From Cyanobacteria bacterium SZAS-4 (GTDB lineage Bacteria > Cyanobacteriota > Vampirovibrionia > Obscuribacterales > Obscuribacteraceae): a stretch of 64,000 nt of DNA. A program made the translations under genes and the position numbers. The stretch covers positions 62,001-126,000 of the forward strand of contig JAFEAT010000008.1 of assembly GCA_018266255.1 (NCBI GenBank). Direction: 5' to 3'. Positions 8,388 through 17,247 of the stretch are shown piece by piece. The notes under the pieces were generated by a model. That model ran no database searches and had not been told where the DNA came from. It worked only from the letters and a program-made list of their open reading frames with translations. Every line of letters begins with the position of its first letter. The stretch's first letter is position 1.

Positions 8388-9326
8388 TTGGGTCCAAAGT
8401 TAGACAAAACAACAATCACCGTTCTCTGTGTACTTGCGTTCACAGCTATTCTTCTTGTCATTTTTATGGTCTACATTGTCGATAGATCGAGTGAACATGT
8501 GGCAGAGATCAAGAAAACAAAGGTGATGGGCCCTGGCGAAAACCTCGCATCACCGCTTGGTTCCGAAGATGACCTGGTTAGCATGAACGTGAAAGAACCG
8601 CATCCGTCATATTTCACCTGCACCGTAGCAGACGGAACGATTAAAGAAGCGATGTTTCATAAAATCGCCGATGTCAAAAACTTGCGTGAGGTAAGTTTTA
8701 AAAGATGCGAGTTTAGCGGTGCTGATTTTAAATTTCTCGACAATGCTCACATTGATGTGGTTCGTTTCGATAACGACAAAATTGATGAAGAATGCATGCA
8801 ATCTATCGGACGGTGGCCTTACGTAAAATCGATTGAAATGAGTTCCTGCGATGTAAGCCCGCACGCTCTAGCTCATCTAAGCGAATCAAATGTTCGATGG
8901 TTGCAACTTCGATATTCGCAAAGTACCGCTGCTGTTCCAGATTTTACCGCTGATGATTTGAGAGCCTTAAGTGAACTGAAGAAGATCATGTTCCTCGAAG
9001 TGGAGAAAAGCAAGTTCGCACCTGGTGCATTTCAGGCAATCACTAGTTGCCCCGCAATGGCTCTGAACGTTGAGCGTTGCGACATTACTGATGATGATCT
9101 AGTTGAAATTGCAAAAATGCCCAAGCTTGTCTGTCTCAATCTTGTCAACAATCCCAAGATTACATGCAAGGGTCTAAAAGTACTACTGAATTCGAAATCA
9201 ATTCAGCAAATCAACTTTGGTGACGACATTCCGAAATGTGAATTTACGGCCGCCGAAAAGAAAAAATTGAGCGTAGGCCATTTTTCGATTCCAATGCCGA
9301 TGTGGCAGCAGTACAACCGGGAGTGA
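8388..9326 (+). CDS. membrane-anchored LRR protein
   Basis: A 312-residue protein with a short basic N-terminus, one strong hydrophobic helix (about 11-31) and a long exterior. The exterior carries degenerate leucine-rich repeats of the same type as the receptor kinases in this window (L-R-E-V-S-F-K-R-C-E-F, V-K-S-I-E-M-S-S-C-D-V, L-V-C-L-N-L-V-N-N-P-K-I). The predicted start is TTG with AAGGAG ten bases upstream. It looks like the exterior half of a receptor kinase without the kinase. A broken kinase gene follows 55 bases later, so the pair may derive from a split or decayed receptor kinase, or it may be a co-receptor. The function is inferred. Confidence 0.7.
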   Translation: MGPKLDKTTITVLCVLAFTAILLVIFMVYIVDRSSEHVAEIKKTKVMGPGENLASPLGSEDDLVSMNVKEPHPSYFTCTVADGTIKEAMFHKIADVKNLREVSFKRCEFSGADFKFLDNAHIDVVRFDNDKIDEECMQSIGRWPYVKSIEMSSCDVSPHALAHLSESNVRWLQLRYSQSTAAVPDFTADDLRALSELKKIMFLEVEKSKFAPGAFQAITSCPAMALNVERCDITDDDLVEIAKMPKLVCLNLVNNPKITCKGLKVLLNSKSIQQINFGDDIPKCEFTAAEKKKLSVGHFSIPMPMWQQYNRE

Positions 9327-9381
9327 GTGAGACTTTGGTGCGACGTGTCATTTTACACACGAGAAACAGTAGAATATTTGT

Positions 9382-9696
9382 ATGGAAGACCCAGACAAAA
9401 CATCCACGAAAATCATAAATGCCGCAAATCAGTTGATTGTCGGCGAAATTTTTGATGGCAAGTTTGAAGTCTTTCAATTTATAGATTCTGGCGGCATGGG
9501 CTCGGTTTATCGGGTCAAGCATCTGCTCTTGAATAGAGAGCTAGCCCTCATGGAGTTTGTTTGTGGCTCGACTCTTTCGAAGTTTCTCAAAACCAACGGT
9601 CCTCAATCGTGGTCCGCATGCGGAAAAGATGTGAGCATACGCTCGGAAACAGCAGTCGACGACAATCTAAGATGGCGAAAGAATCGTACAAGATAG
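9382..9696 (+). pseudogene. remnant of a Ser/Thr protein kinase
   Basis: The 104-residue frame opens like the receptor kinases here: GEIFDGKFEVFQFI, glycine loop SGGMGSVYRV and LLLNRELAL. Where the others continue with the catalytic Lys and about 45-50 residues to the hinge, this one jumps directly to MEFVCGSTLSKFLKTNGP, which matches their hinge (for example MELIRGETLAEIL). The Lys, C-helix, HRD and DFG are all missing, and the last 30 residues match no kinase. It looks like an in-frame internal deletion followed by loss of the rest. It cannot be an active kinase. Confidence 0.75.
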
Positions 9697-9771
9697 CGCA
9701 AGAAAAATCGCAAACTCATACGTTCCCAACTTGGGCTATTAAATTGAAACTGTGCCAATTGCCGTCAAAGA

Positions 9772-11481
9772 CTAATTATGAAGCTTGAAAGTACCTTCGC
9801 CTGCGTCGTTGAGGTGCTCAACAAACATCTCTGACGCATGTGCTCCTGGTCCAACCAAAAACGTGACACCACTTCTGCCAACTGAATTTTCTCCGGTGGT
9901 TTCATACGTAAACGTGTCCCGAGTGTAGTGCTTCAACTCTGCCACTAGTTTCTTCGGACCGAGCACCATAACAAGCTTGCCACCTTGTTCTTTCACTTCG
10001 ATATCGCCGAAGAAATCGTTGTGATACTTGCCCAGGTAAGCTGTGGTGATCGAAGGACCTTCCGGCGTTGTCGGTGCTTTGGAGTAATCAACTCCCTCGA
10101 CGATGCCTAGCGTCGCTGGATTTTGGAAAGCCTTTTTGAATATTGCTAACCAATCGTGCTGAACTGCACCATTCTGTGCAATGTCCATGAAAGTCGCATT
10201 GAGTGCCTCAGGAATTCCAGTTGGACTCGAGTTTGTTAGCGCGATGACGCCTAACTCCTCCGTCGGCATAATCGTCACGCACGTGGCTGCGCCCATGGCG
10301 AAAGCACCAGAATGGTTCAATCGCAAACGTCCGCGCTCATCGTAAGAAACGTTCATTCCCAAACCATAGAATCCAGGAATTCCATTGAATGGATTGAATT
10401 GCGTCAACATCTGCGGATGGTGAGTTTCAGTCAATGCTTTTGCATCGACAATTTGTTTGCCTTCAAATTTTCCATTGCCGATTTGCAGTCTTATCCACTT
10501 CGCCATATCGGTCACGGATGAACTGACACCACCAGCAGGTGATTGCGCATCAGGTTGACGTTGTTCTTTGTGCACCCATTTATTGTCGACAAGCATATGA
10601 CCGAGCGCTTTGTCTGTTCGCGCCATGAAGTCTGCATAACGAGCGCTGGTAGAGTTCATTCCGAGCGGGCGAAATAACTTCTGTTCTGAAGCATCTTCCC
10701 ATGTAAGCGCGTAAGGTTTGCCCGCGGCTACGGCACCTTCTGTAATACCAAAGTTGGTGTACTCGTAGTGTGATCTGAAACTGCTGCTAGGTTTCTGATA
10801 ACGCAAACTGTGCAAGACCTGTGCGCGGTCACCGCCGATGTCCTCTAAAAGATCACCGGCGTGGTCCGGCAGACCGCTGCGATGAGCGAACATGTCACGG
10901 ATAGTGATCTGGCTGGTAACCCACGGATCATACATTTTGAATTCGGGATCTAAATCGGCGATCTTGGAATCCCAGGAGATTTTTCCTTCGCCGACCAACG
11001 CTGCAACAACTGTCGAGGCGACTGGTTTGGAAACCGATGCGAGTTGAAAAACTGTGTCGGCATCGATTTTGTCTTCTTTGCCGACTTCTCTCACGCCGAA
11101 ACCGTGGGAGTAAATCAATTTGTCTTTGTATACAACTGCTACTGCGACGCCTGCAACACTATTGTCATCAACTGCTTTCTGCGCCATCTTTTCAAGTGCA
11201 CTGATTGCAAGTTGCACATGTGCTTCGGTGACCGTATCGACAACTTGGTCTGATGAAATTGCAGATTTGGTGTTGATGGACGTTTCTTTGGAATTTTCTT
11301 TGGTTTTGCCGTTGGAAGTCCCCTTCGATTTGGACTTTGTCTCAGTCTTCGTGCTTTTTGCGAGCGCAGGTGAGGCTGTTAGAGCTGTAAGCGAGCAAAG
11401 TGACAATGACAATAATGGTAAGACTAAAAGTGTCGATGTAATAAATCGTCCGTTCAAGCTAAAAGTGATTCGATTGTTCAA
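9772..11481 (-). CDS. exported beta-lactamase-class C / D-aminopeptidase-type serine hydrolase
   Basis: Serine hydrolase of the class C beta-lactamase/penicillin-binding fold. From TTG 11481 the three motifs are SVSK with nucleophile S149 and K152, YTN at 241-243 and HSG at 390-392. A C-terminal beta domain of about 120 residues follows. The first 41 residues form a Sec signal peptide ending in PALA, and then comes a Lys/Ser/Thr-rich linker (about 42-75). Relatives include D-aminopeptidases, esterases and peptidoglycan-editing enzymes; true beta-lactamase activity is not implied. The frame stays open to another TTG at 11577, but TTG 11481 has GGGGAA upstream and gives a clean signal peptide. 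No ATG is available. Confidence 0.85.
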   Translation of the reverse strand: MNNRITFSLNGRFITSTLLVLPLLSLSLCSLTALTASPALAKSTKTETKSKSKGTSNGKTKENSKETSINTKSAISSDQVVDTVTEAHVQLAISALEKMAQKAVDDNSVAGVAVAVVYKDKLIYSHGFGVREVGKEDKIDADTVFQLASVSKPVASTVVAALVGEGKISWDSKIADLDPEFKMYDPWVTSQITIRDMFAHRSGLPDHAGDLLEDIGGDRAQVLHSLRYQKPSSSFRSHYEYTNFGITEGAVAAGKPYALTWEDASEQKLFRPLGMNSTSARYADFMARTDKALGHMLVDNKWVHKEQRQPDAQSPAGGVSSSVTDMAKWIRLQIGNGKFEGKQIVDAKALTETHHPQMLTQFNPFNGIPGFYGLGMNVSYDERGRLRLNHSGAFAMGAATCVTIMPTEELGVIALTNSSPTGIPEALNATFMDIAQNGAVQHDWLAIFKKAFQNPATLGIVEGVDYSKAPTTPEGPSITTAYLGKYHNDFFGDIEVKEQGGKLVMVLGPKKLVAELKHYTRDTFTYETTGENSVGRSGVTFLVGPGAHASEMFVEHLNDAGEGTFKLHN

Positions 11482-11615
11482 GGCACCGTTCCCCAGAGGT
11501 ATTTCGTGCTGAACTTCGCTTTTCCAGATTGGATCTTGCCTGTAAGAACAGCTCGACCATTTTAATATTGTGGGCAATTATCCATATTAATCGAACCTTT
11601 CAAACGAGCGGTCTA

Positions 11616-11625
11616 GGGTATACCC
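11616..11625. repeat. 10-bp perfect palindrome in a divergent intergenic region
   Basis: GGGTATACCC is a perfect palindrome flanked by CTAG on both sides. It lies between the divergent serine hydrolase (start 11481) and the kinase pair (start 11698). It could be an operator, but there is only one copy and no recognised regulator. Confidence 0.3.
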
Positions 11626-11697
11626 GCTAGCGCAAATCCTCCTGACGTGCATAATGGGAAAAGGCTCTGACCGCGACAGCGACAAGCGACGAACCAC

Positions 11698-13926
11698 GTG
11701 AAGAAAGAACGGGTCGTAATTAGCACGCACAATTCGACCATGCGAACTGCTCTTCGCCTGGTTGCGCTCTTTGCGCCCTTGTGGGCAGTCTACATTCCAG
11801 GGTTGTTTCTGGGAATCTTCGGATTTTTCCTCGTACCAGTCTATTTCGACGTTAATGACCGTATATATTGGCTATTGGCGAGTTTCAGCATCGGTGCCAT
11901 AAGCACAGCAGCATTGCTTGTAAACTCCCTCATTTTGTCGAAAACCGACATTACATTTCCGCCTTTGAAAGCGATGAATTTGCCAGTGGAGCAAGTTAAA
12001 CGCATAAGTTGGCATTGGGACGCCTATGAGCATGAGGTCTATCTGCGATTCTGGGTGCGTGACGAGCATGTGGATATTCATCACTCGAGATTGTCTCCAC
12101 GCAAACTAACCAAATTAAAAGATGCATTGCGTCGGTGGTCACCATCGTGCGAGATCGAAGTCGAACCAGAAGACCTCGAAGATTTGATCTCTCTGTCGGA
12201 GCGTTTCTACAAGCCGAAGAAGTTAGTGATCAGGAAAGCAGAGACGAACCAGGCGGCAGTCTCAATTGACATTCCTTACGATCCGCATGAGCAATTCGCA
12301 AAATTCAAACAATCGCTCGGCGCCAACGAAAAATACTTTTGGTATTGCTGGGTGACCATGCTACTGATTCCATGCGTCATGAAAATTCCCGATGTTGTTT
12401 GGGGCTTCATTGCAGATGCTAGACATATCGAGCGCTTTGTCGATGTGCCGCCATTTGTGAAGGCAATCGATTTTTTCAGCGACGTATTGTGGCGAGTCGG
12501 CACTGGTGGATTCGCCGTGGCTACGGGAATGTGCTTCGATGCGGCGGCCAATCCATTCGTTATCTGCATTTTGCTCGGTGTGACGTTGCTTTCGCTCATC
12601 GCCCTCGGCATGTTTATCTGCCAACCCAATGGCATTCGGTTGAAGGCAGATTGTTTGCAACTCTTCTTTCGGTGGCAAAAAATTCCATTGCATTCCAGAA
12701 GTTATGAATGGAAGAATATGCTTGCATTTCAACTCGATCAATTCGGTGATGTTGCTAACCCCGAAAAATGGCGCATGCAAATTAAGATGAGAGATGGATC
12801 TACCGTCAATTTGAATATTGAGGCGATCAAGGGTAATGGTTCACGCGAAACGCTGCTTAAGACGATAACCAAATTCGCACCAGAAGCAGTGCAAGATCAG
12901 GCATTGATTCGTGCTTTGATGCCACCACAAAGAGAGAGCTATACGGAATTATGGCTTCAGACATTAACAACTCCACCGAAGAGGAATCGCTTGACTCCAC
13001 TGAGCGATGGGCAACGGTTGAAGTCTGGTAAATACATCGTAGAACGCCAACTCGCTAGCGGCGGGCAAGGCGTAGCTTATCTCGCTCATGAAGGCGACGG
13101 TGCCGGGTCGTCAGTTTCTTCTGATAGTGGATCCACTGATGCGATTCCTAAAGTTGTCTTGAAAGAATTTGTCTTACCTGTGTACACCAGCAGAACTGTA
13201 AGAAAGCAGGCGTTGGAAAGATTCGAGAACGAAGCTCGCATATTGGAAGAATTGAGCCATCCGCAAATCGTCAAACTAATCGACTTCTTTCTCGAAGACC
13301 ATCGAGCCTATCTTGTGCTCGAACACATCGATGGAATGTCACTGCGACAGCTTGTAGCGAAGAACGGTCCTATGCCTCTAGCGGACATTATTTCGCTCTC
13401 TATGCAAATGTGCGACGTTCTTGAATACCTTCACTCTCTTTCACCGGCAGTGGTGCATCGCGATTTTACGCCCGATAATCTTATTCTCGATTCTAACGGC
13501 AGGCTCGTGCTAATCGACTTTAACGTTGCACAGCAAAAGCAGTGGACGACAACCAGCACAGTTGTTGGCAAGCATGCATATCTGCCAGCCGAACAATTTA
13601 GAGGTAAACCAACCACTCAGAGCGATTTGTACGCTATGGGCGCAACATTGTACTTCTTGTTTTCAGGCAAGGATCCACAGCCGATTACGAGTTCTCATCC
13701 TCGTGAATTTGATGCAAATGTTGCAAAAGAATTTGATGACATTGTTTCTAAACTGACTGCAACAGAGTCGGAAGAACGATACTACACTGCAGCAGAGGCA
13801 CGCAGTGCCCTCTGTTCTGTCGATAGAGGCAATGTGATTTCTATTTTGCAGAGTGAGACGATTAGTCTGAATAACGTGGAATCGATCAAAGAAAAGGAAA
13901 CCTTTGCACGGAAGGTGAAAAGTTGA
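11698..13926 (+). CDS. membrane Ser/Thr kinase with duplicated helix/PH-like module and DFN motif
   Basis: A 742-residue kinase with the catalytic domain at the C-terminus. Two similar modules precede it: hydrophobic helices at about 20-80 plus a beta-rich domain at 81-152 ending RRWSPSCEIE, and helices at about 215-308 plus a beta domain at 309-398 ending TKFAPEAV. The beta domains resemble bacterial PH-like domains. A linker YTELWLQTL (415-423) leads to the kinase: SGGQGVAY (454-461), K489, HRDFTPDN (D589, N594) and DFN (607-609) instead of DFG. A Ser/Asp/Gly-rich insert (about 465-483) precedes K489. The start is GTG. The next kinase follows after 18 bases, so they form an operon. The DFN change may reduce or alter activity. 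Confidence 0.8.
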   Translation: MKKERVVISTHNSTMRTALRLVALFAPLWAVYIPGLFLGIFGFFLVPVYFDVNDRIYWLLASFSIGAISTAALLVNSLILSKTDITFPPLKAMNLPVEQVKRISWHWDAYEHEVYLRFWVRDEHVDIHHSRLSPRKLTKLKDALRRWSPSCEIEVEPEDLEDLISLSERFYKPKKLVIRKAETNQAAVSIDIPYDPHEQFAKFKQSLGANEKYFWYCWVTMLLIPCVMKIPDVVWGFIADARHIERFVDVPPFVKAIDFFSDVLWRVGTGGFAVATGMCFDAAANPFVICILLGVTLLSLIALGMFICQPNGIRLKADCLQLFFRWQKIPLHSRSYEWKNMLAFQLDQFGDVANPEKWRMQIKMRDGSTVNLNIEAIKGNGSRETLLKTITKFAPEAVQDQALIRALMPPQRESYTELWLQTLTTPPKRNRLTPLSDGQRLKSGKYIVERQLASGGQGVAYLAHEGDGAGSSVSSDSGSTDAIPKVVLKEFVLPVYTSRTVRKQALERFENEARILEELSHPQIVKLIDFFLEDHRAYLVLEHIDGMSLRQLVAKNGPMPLADIISLSMQMCDVLEYLHSLSPAVVHRDFTPDNLILDSNGRLVLIDFNVAQQKQWTTTSTVVGKHAYLPAEQFRGKPTTQSDLYAMGATLYFLFSGKDPQPITSSHPREFDANVAKEFDDIVSKLTATESEERYYTAAEARSALCSVDRGNVISILQSETISLNNVESIKEKETFARKVKS

Positions 13927-13944
13927 TGTGGCAGGAATTTATTA

Positions 13945-15378
13945 ATGGCTGATCTTGAAATCACTGTTCGCTACAACAGCCCTCCAGCCAAGCTTGCTCT
14001 TACCTTAGTGGTGCTGGCTCTGCCTTTTTGGGGAATCATGATTCCCGCATTTGTGGTTTGGATCGGTTTCATGCTGATGTCGAACAATTCTCTCATGGTT
14101 GACATATTTCACCAGCGCCCGATGCAGTTGATTGGTTTCCTGCTGGGTTTGTTGTTGGTCACCGGACTTGGTGTCAAAGCCGTTTTGAATTTGTCTGATA
14201 ATAGAATCATCTTGAGCAAGAATGGTTTGGAACTTCCATTCTTTCTCGGTAGCACATTGGGACTTCGGCGCAACTTTTCGTGGGTTGCAATCAGCTCTGC
14301 GCAGCTTGTCGATTCTGAGAAAAAGCGCGAGATCGTCATTCATACCACCGACGGTTTTCCGATGTATCTCGATGTGAAATGCTTCGCGCCAGAAGAACTG
14401 GAGCAGTTTCTAGTTGCATTAAATGTGTGGGCGATAAATTGCAAGAAAACTCCCGAGTTGGAACTTTTGCAAGATGAACTTCAGCAGAAGTCCGATCAGA
14501 AGTTGCTTCCAAGTTATACCGCGATGTGGGACGAGGAATTGTCTCGGCGCTTCACCGCCACCGCTTATGTTCCGCTTGAACCTGAACAAGTTTTGCAGGG
14601 TGGTCGGTTGAAGGTCGTCAGTCAACTTTCGTTTGGCGGATTGTCGGCGGTATATCTTTGTCAGTACAAGGAGCGAGAACTGGTCGTTTTGAAAGAATCA
14701 GTGGTGCCGCAAGACAGCGATGAGGAGCTGAAGCAGAAAGCGACTGAATTGTTTGAACGCGAAGCTCGATTGCTGATGAAAATCGATCATCCTTCCATCG
14801 TTAAAGTTTTGGACTGCTTTGTCGAAGCCACGAGACAGTATTTACTGATCGAATATCGAAGTGGGCAAGATCTGAGTCAATTTATCAAACAGAACGGTGC
14901 ACAACGTGAAGACAAAGTTTTGAAATGGGCTGCGGATATCGTTGAAATTCTCGAGTATCTGCATTCTCAAGATCCGCCGATTATTCATCGCGATGTTACT
15001 CCAGATAATCTGGTTTTAGATGGTGACGGTGAGCTGGTCATGATAGATTTTGGTGCGGCCAATGAATTTCTTGGCAATGCAACCGGAACGCTTGTCGGTA
15101 AGCAATCATTTATTGCACCAGAGCAGTTCAGGGGGCATGCTACTGCGCAAAGCGATCTCTATGCTCTTGGATGCACCTTGAGTTTTCTGCTAACCGCACA
15201 GGAGCCAGTGCCGCTCTCTGTGTCACATCCTCAGAAAATCGATGCGAACATCTCCGATGACATGGACAAGCTTGTCGCTGATCTGACCTCGATGAATTTA
15301 GAAGATCGAATTGTGTCCGCCAATCATGCAAAAATTCGCATCGAAGAAATCAGAACTAAGTGTTTGCAGACGAACTAA
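13945..15378 (+). CDS. membrane Ser/Thr kinase with N-terminal helix/PH-like module
   Basis: Second kinase of the pair, 477 residues. Two hydrophobic helices (about 17-46 and 61-83) are followed by a beta-rich PH-like domain (about 84-163). Then come the linker YTAMWDEEL (191-199) and a full kinase domain with SFGGLSAVYL (229-238), K250, HRDVTPDN (D350, N355), an intact DFG (368-370) and activation segment VGKQSFIAPEQFRG. The same architecture occurs in the two kinases at 23813-26678. Helices and PH-like domain probably place the kinase at the membrane and sense its state; this is inferred. AGGA lies about nine bases before the ATG. Confidence 0.82.
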   Translation: MADLEITVRYNSPPAKLALTLVVLALPFWGIMIPAFVVWIGFMLMSNNSLMVDIFHQRPMQLIGFLLGLLLVTGLGVKAVLNLSDNRIILSKNGLELPFFLGSTLGLRRNFSWVAISSAQLVDSEKKREIVIHTTDGFPMYLDVKCFAPEELEQFLVALNVWAINCKKTPELELLQDELQQKSDQKLLPSYTAMWDEELSRRFTATAYVPLEPEQVLQGGRLKVVSQLSFGGLSAVYLCQYKERELVVLKESVVPQDSDEELKQKATELFEREARLLMKIDHPSIVKVLDCFVEATRQYLLIEYRSGQDLSQFIKQNGAQREDKVLKWAADIVEILEYLHSQDPPIIHRDVTPDNLVLDGDGELVMIDFGAANEFLGNATGTLVGKQSFIAPEQFRGHATAQSDLYALGCTLSFLLTAQEPVPLSVSHPQKIDANISDDMDKLVADLTSMNLEDRIVSANHAKIRIEEIRTKCLQTN

Positions 15379-15401
15379 ATGTTTCCACCTGGCTTTGGGT
15401 G

Positions 15402-15407
15402 TATAAT
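15402..15407 (+). promoter_or_regulatory. -10 promoter hexamer
   Basis: A perfect TATAAT lies 35 bases before the ATG of the VOC-family gene at 15443. No good -35 is visible at 16-18 bases. The position is sensible for a short leader. Confidence 0.35.
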
Positions 15408-15442
15408 TCGAGACCCTGAGCCCTGCGTCGGAGTTCAATCAC

Positions 15443-15823
15443 ATGTCGATCAAACTTGGCGCTTCTACTCCCATATTGCGAATGTTCGACATTCAGAAAG
15501 CGCGTGAATTCTATGTCGATTACCTCGGCTATAAGGTGGATTGGGAACATCGCTTCGGACCAAAGTTTCCGCTCTACATGCAAGTATCTCGCGATGGCTC
15601 TCGACTGCATTTGAGTGAGCATCACGGTGATGGTAGCCCTGGGCAGCACTTGCGTATTGAAGTGGCAGGCATCGAACAATTCCATGCCGAGCTTAAGTCA
15701 AAAGAATACGGTTATATGAATCCGGGATTGGAAACACAAGAGTGGGGCGAACGCAGCGTTACTGTGATCGATCCTTTTGGAAATCATCTGACCTACTTTG
15801 AGACAATCGAGAAAGAGAAGTAA
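15443..15823 (+). CDS. glyoxalase/bleomycin-resistance (VOC) family protein
   Basis: A 126-residue single VOC unit made of two beta-alpha-beta-beta-beta halves: TPILRMFDIQKAREFYVDYLGY at the start, LYMQVSRDGSRLHLSEHHGD in the middle and SVTVIDPFGNHLTYFE at the end. Candidate metal ligands are the His residues in LHLSEHH and the Glu in YFE. Families of this shape include glyoxalase I, extradiol dioxygenases and bleomycin- or antibiotic-binding proteins, and the specificity cannot be read here. It is soluble, a GGAG precedes the ATG by about nine bases, and it converges on the broken amidohydrolase. Confidence 0.8.
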   Translation: MSIKLGASTPILRMFDIQKAREFYVDYLGYKVDWEHRFGPKFPLYMQVSRDGSRLHLSEHHGDGSPGQHLRIEVAGIEQFHAELKSKEYGYMNPGLETQEWGERSVTVIDPFGNHLTYFETIEKEK

Positions 15824-15833
15824 GTCGCGAATT

Positions 15834-16523
15834 TTAAAGATGCTGCGCCAATAGACGTTCGGCGTTTTTGAATAAGATTTCGTGCCGCACCGTTTCCGGT
15901 AAAACGGTAATCGGTTGATATTCCTGCGCATAATCATATGGCAAGTTTGGAAAATCGCTGCCGAATAGAATTCGATCGCTGTGTGGAAGCAGCAGTTCGA
16001 TATCGAATTCTTTGCGAAGCGGAGAACTTGGCGCGAGTGCCATCGTAGTATCCAGGTAGAGATTTGGGCATTCATCCATTAGCTCCAGATAACTTACTGT
16101 ATCTGGAATTCCGAGGTGTGCCACCACCACATTTAGTTTCGGATTTTGTTTTAGTACCTTTCGAATTCTGGAGGGACCGTCATTAGTTATCGTTCCATGG
16201 AATGTGGCCGGTATGCACAAGTACAAACCCTTGATGTTCTGCAGTTAGTTTGTGGATTGGATCAAATTGCGGATGATCGATAGAGAGTTGCTGTACATCT
16301 TCGTGGATTTTTATGCCTATACAACCATTTTGAAGTGCTTCGCGATAATAGTCGACATAATCAACATCGACTGGATTTGTTTTACTCCGTGCCTTCTTAA
16401 AGCTTGTGCCACCAGATTTGGTTCTGTCGGATCTGTCAAGTTCCACGTGGATTTTTCGGCAAACCAGCGGCGAATTGCAGCGAACAATCGTGGTGGATGC
16501 AAATGTGTATGGATATCGATCAC
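15834..16523 (-). pseudogene. amidohydrolase (TIM-barrel) broken by frameshifts and an internal deletion
   Basis: Three overlapping frames together encode one amidohydrolase. The first (GTG 16523) gives the metal-binding start MIDIHTHLHPP and runs to ALRRHGVK. The second gives VDYYREALQNGCIGIKIHED and ends in VHTGHIPW before a stop. The third gives GPSRIRKVLKQNPKLNVVVAHLG, the LYLDTTMA and LFGSDFPNLPYDYA motifs, and runs to the end at 15834. The joint between the first two frames also lacks a stretch that full-length relatives have, so this is a deletion plus a frameshift; a second shift lies near 16195. Metal ligands are still recognisable, which suggests recent inactivation or a sequencing error. 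The start overlaps the infC stop by four bases. Confidence 0.7.
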
Positions 16524-17104
16524 TGTTTAACGTACGGGGAGAGAATCATCAGCACGTTTTTTTCTTCCAATTTTGGCTCGCTATCAATAAAAGACACTTC
16601 TCTCAAATCGTCTGCGAACTTTTGCATGAGATTTTGAGCTAGCTCTTTGTGCTGCATTTCTCGTCCACTCAAATTTAGTGAGACTTTGACCTTATCGCCA
16701 TCTTTCAAAAAATCAATAGCGTGTTTGAGTTTGATTTGATAATCATGGTCTTCAATTTGGTAGCGCATTTTGATTTCTTTGACATTAATGATGTGGTGCT
16801 TTCTTTTGGTTTCGCGCATATTCTTTTCTTGTTCGAATTTGAATCGTCCATAGTCCATGATTCTTGCGACTGGAGGATTTGCGTCTGCTAGGACGATGAA
16901 CACTTCTAATCCTTGCTCTTTGGCCAACCTTAGAGCGTCTGCGTATGGCACGATACCTAACTGGGCATCGTCTTCGCCAATTAGTCTGACCAGATGTTCT
17001 CCGGTGCGATTGCCACCATTGCCCCTACTTCTTTTTTTCGCACGCTCGGATGCCCGCTTTCGCCTGCGGATTTTTAGTTCGTCAGTATCGCCAGAATCTG
17101 AGAT
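16520..17104 (-). CDS. infC: translation initiation factor IF-3 with non-AUG start
   Basis: IF-3 binds the 30S subunit and controls start-codon fidelity. The N-domain reads VRLIGEDDAQLGIVPYADALRLA and the linker/C-domain includes ARIMDYGRFKFEQEK, IKMRYQIEDHDY and FLKDGDKVKVSLNLSGREM. A conventional GTG exists only at 16951, which would cut off the conserved VRLIGED segment. Upstream to the stop at 17110 there is no ATG, GTG or TTG in frame. The best start is ATC at 17104, with GGAG eight bases upstream. Rare start codons on infC are a known autoregulatory device. The N-terminal extension is Lys/Arg-rich. The usual partners rpmI and rplT are not next to it. Confidence 0.85.
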   Translation of the reverse strand: MSDSGDTDELKIRRRKRASERAKKRSRGNGGNRTGEHLVRLIGEDDAQLGIVPYADALRLAKEQGLEVFIVLADANPPVARIMDYGRFKFEQEKNMRETKRKHHIINVKEIKMRYQIEDHDYQIKLKHAIDFLKDGDKVKVSLNLSGREMQHKELAQNLMQKFADDLREVSFIDSEPKLEEKNVLMILSPYVKQ

Positions 17105-17247
17105 TTGTCATTCTCCGAAGGGATAGACTTATTATCCGCTTCAGATGCTTAACAGGCAAGATTTAGCAGAATCACTACCGATTGAAGGCAATATGCGGGA
17201 TAATGAGCTACTCAAAGATAAGGCAACGAATTTTATTAGGAGCCAAA

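Noticed and set aside
9772..11481. Calling the serine hydrolase an antibiotic-resistance beta-lactamase
   Set aside because: The SxxK, YxN and HxG motifs are shared by esterases and peptidases of the same fold; the C-terminal beta domain is more like D-aminopeptidase-type enzymes.
16520..16951. IF-3 beginning at GTG 16951
   Set aside because: It would remove the conserved VRLIGEDDAQLGI segment of the N-domain, which is present in frame directly upstream.
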